A program made the translations under genes and the position numbers. From contig NZ_PDKN01000003.1 of NCBI RefSeq assembly GCF_004116335.1, positions 186,001 to 250,000 on the forward strand: 64,000 nucleotides of DNA. The letters are read 5' to 3'. Under the pieces are notes generated by a model. It saw only the letters and a program-made list of their open reading frames with translations, had not been told where the DNA came from and made no database searches. The DNA comes from Candidatus Marinarcus aquaticus. GTDB lineage: Bacteria; Campylobacterota; Campylobacteria; Campylobacterales; Arcobacteraceae. Position 1 is the first letter of the stretch; every line of letters starts with the position of its first letter. Shown here piece after piece: positions 62,531 through 64,000 of this stretch.

Positions 62531-63070
62531 AATCCCTCTTTTATACCATTTCTTCGTTATCATAATTTTTTACCATACTCATTTACACCAGTAAACTCCT
62601 ACGATAAAAAAATCTTCTTGCCTTGAACTGATACAAAATATGAATTTTATGTATTGAAAATATTTGAAATTGATTTTAAAATTTTAATATACATTATATA
62701 TATGTATAACTAAGGAGTAAAATTAAAGATACAAAATAAATCAAGGGAAGAAAAGTCTCTTGTGCTAAATGCACAAGGAAACTTTTCGCGTTAGTAATTT
62801 ATATAAGGGAGCTTATTTAGGTAAGTGACTGAGTAAAAATTGCTCCTTTGTACAATTTTGCTCTGTCATTCGCTCATATTTGTACAAACCAGTTTAACCA
62901 AAAAGAGAAAAAAAATGGTAAAAATGACAAAATTATCCACTACTTTACATAAATGAAATCAAGACAAATTTTATCTTATTTTAAGCAATGAAAAAAGATT
63001 TCAAGGAATTTATCCCATAAAATGGAGCTTTGTAAAAAAAATGAAAAAAATTTCTAAAAAATTTTCGTTG
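62531..63070 (+). other. Structured 540-bp region between rpoN and nifH
   Basis: No gene is seen. It holds AT-rich sequence with a palindrome near 62690-62710 (ATACAT and ATGTAT), then a stem-loop at 62751-62786 (AAAAGT-CTCTTGTGC pairing with GCACAAGG-ACTTTT, with small internal loop), and another at 62805-62849 (AAGGGAGC/GCTCCTTT). Two TTTGTACAA palindromes lie at 62847-62855 and 62879-62887, 32 bp apart, three helical turns. No TGT-N10-ACA (NifA box) was found here. Could be a small RNA, terminator array or activator binding region. Confidence 0.5.
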
Positions 63071-63087
63071 TGGAACACTAAGTGCAT
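63071..63087 (+). promoter_or_regulatory. Sigma-54 promoter of nifH
   Basis: TGGAACACTAAGTGCAT with exact GG-N10-GC spacing, 37-53 bp before nifH. Confidence 0.9.
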
Positions 63088-63102
63088 TTTACTATTACGT
63101 AA

Positions 63103-64000
<898 letters not shown>

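Noticed and set aside
62760-62776. NifA upstream activating site (TGT...ACA) at the stem-loop
   Set aside because: TGTGCTAAATGCACA has nine, not ten, bases between the triplets and is part of a longer stem.

Overview
The window looks like chromosome of a nitrogen-fixing member of the Campylobacterota, most likely an Arcobacter-type organism. The DNA is AT-rich, arginine is often CGA, several histidine kinases carry the IAHQWRQPL H-box common in this phylum, and housekeeping genes (gatB, gpsA, proA, ccoG, nrdAB, purB) sit beside a large nif cluster. I place it by gene content and protein style, not by a search. No rRNA, tRNA, CRISPR array, transposase or phage gene was seen.

Region 1 (1-8.6 kb) is a carboxylate module. 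A sensor kinase/regulator pair precedes a DctP-DctQ-DctM TRAP transporter and a 942-residue FAD/Fe-S D-lactate dehydrogenase-like protein, which suggests lactate uptake and oxidation. Region 2 (8.6-27.4 kb) is mixed housekeeping and redox: SurA-like chaperone, GatB, GpsA, a quinone-oxidoreductase-like gene flanked by two HxlR regulators, thioredoxin, ProA, a kinase with a di-haem peroxidase, Ogt, CcoG, a two-component pair, phosphomannomutase, a nitrilase-family protein, a tyrosine phosphatase, a lytic transglycosylase and OmpA. Region 3 (27.4-35.5 kb) holds two paralogous 30- and 33-residue membrane peptides, an AT-rich HEPN-like gene, nrdB-nrdA-purB, an RluA-type pseudouridine synthase, and a 35-residue hydrophobic peptide in a unit shaped like a type I toxin mRNA.

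Region 4 (35.5 kb to the right edge) is the nif cluster. Minus-strand operons: nifV-GNAT-Rop-like-BFD-like-LRR-nifQ; nifB plus a small gene; and nifX-like-ferredoxin-(HicB/Sel1/NifU fusion)-nifX-flavodiiron protein. Plus-strand operons: nifE; nifN with two cysteine-less peroxiredoxin-like proteins, an ankyrin protein and a SagB-type oxidoreductase; nifX-DUF269-nifF-nifW-nifZ; an FeSII-like protein that has lost its cluster cysteines, a [2Fe-2S] ferredoxin, rpoN, and nifH, which runs off the edge. nifD and nifK presumably lie beyond it. An XRE regulator, a chemotaxis receptor and a kinase sit inside the cluster, as do a SulP transporter, a tandem universal stress protein, a receiver-like protein and an unrecognised duplicated protein.

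Seven clear GG-N10-GC (sigma-54) promoter motifs, all close to TGGAACAC-N4-TGCAT or a relaxed form, and one weaker one lie upstream of nif operons. With rpoN in the cluster, they indicate one sigma-54 regulon. No nifA-like activator gene is in the window.

The observations most worth following are the toxin-like unit at 35.2-35.4 kb, the cysteine-stripped FeSII-like and peroxiredoxin-like proteins of the nif cluster, the HicB-Sel1-NifU fusion, the 61-residue gene with its own sigma-54 promoter opposite nifB, and the structured leader before nifH.
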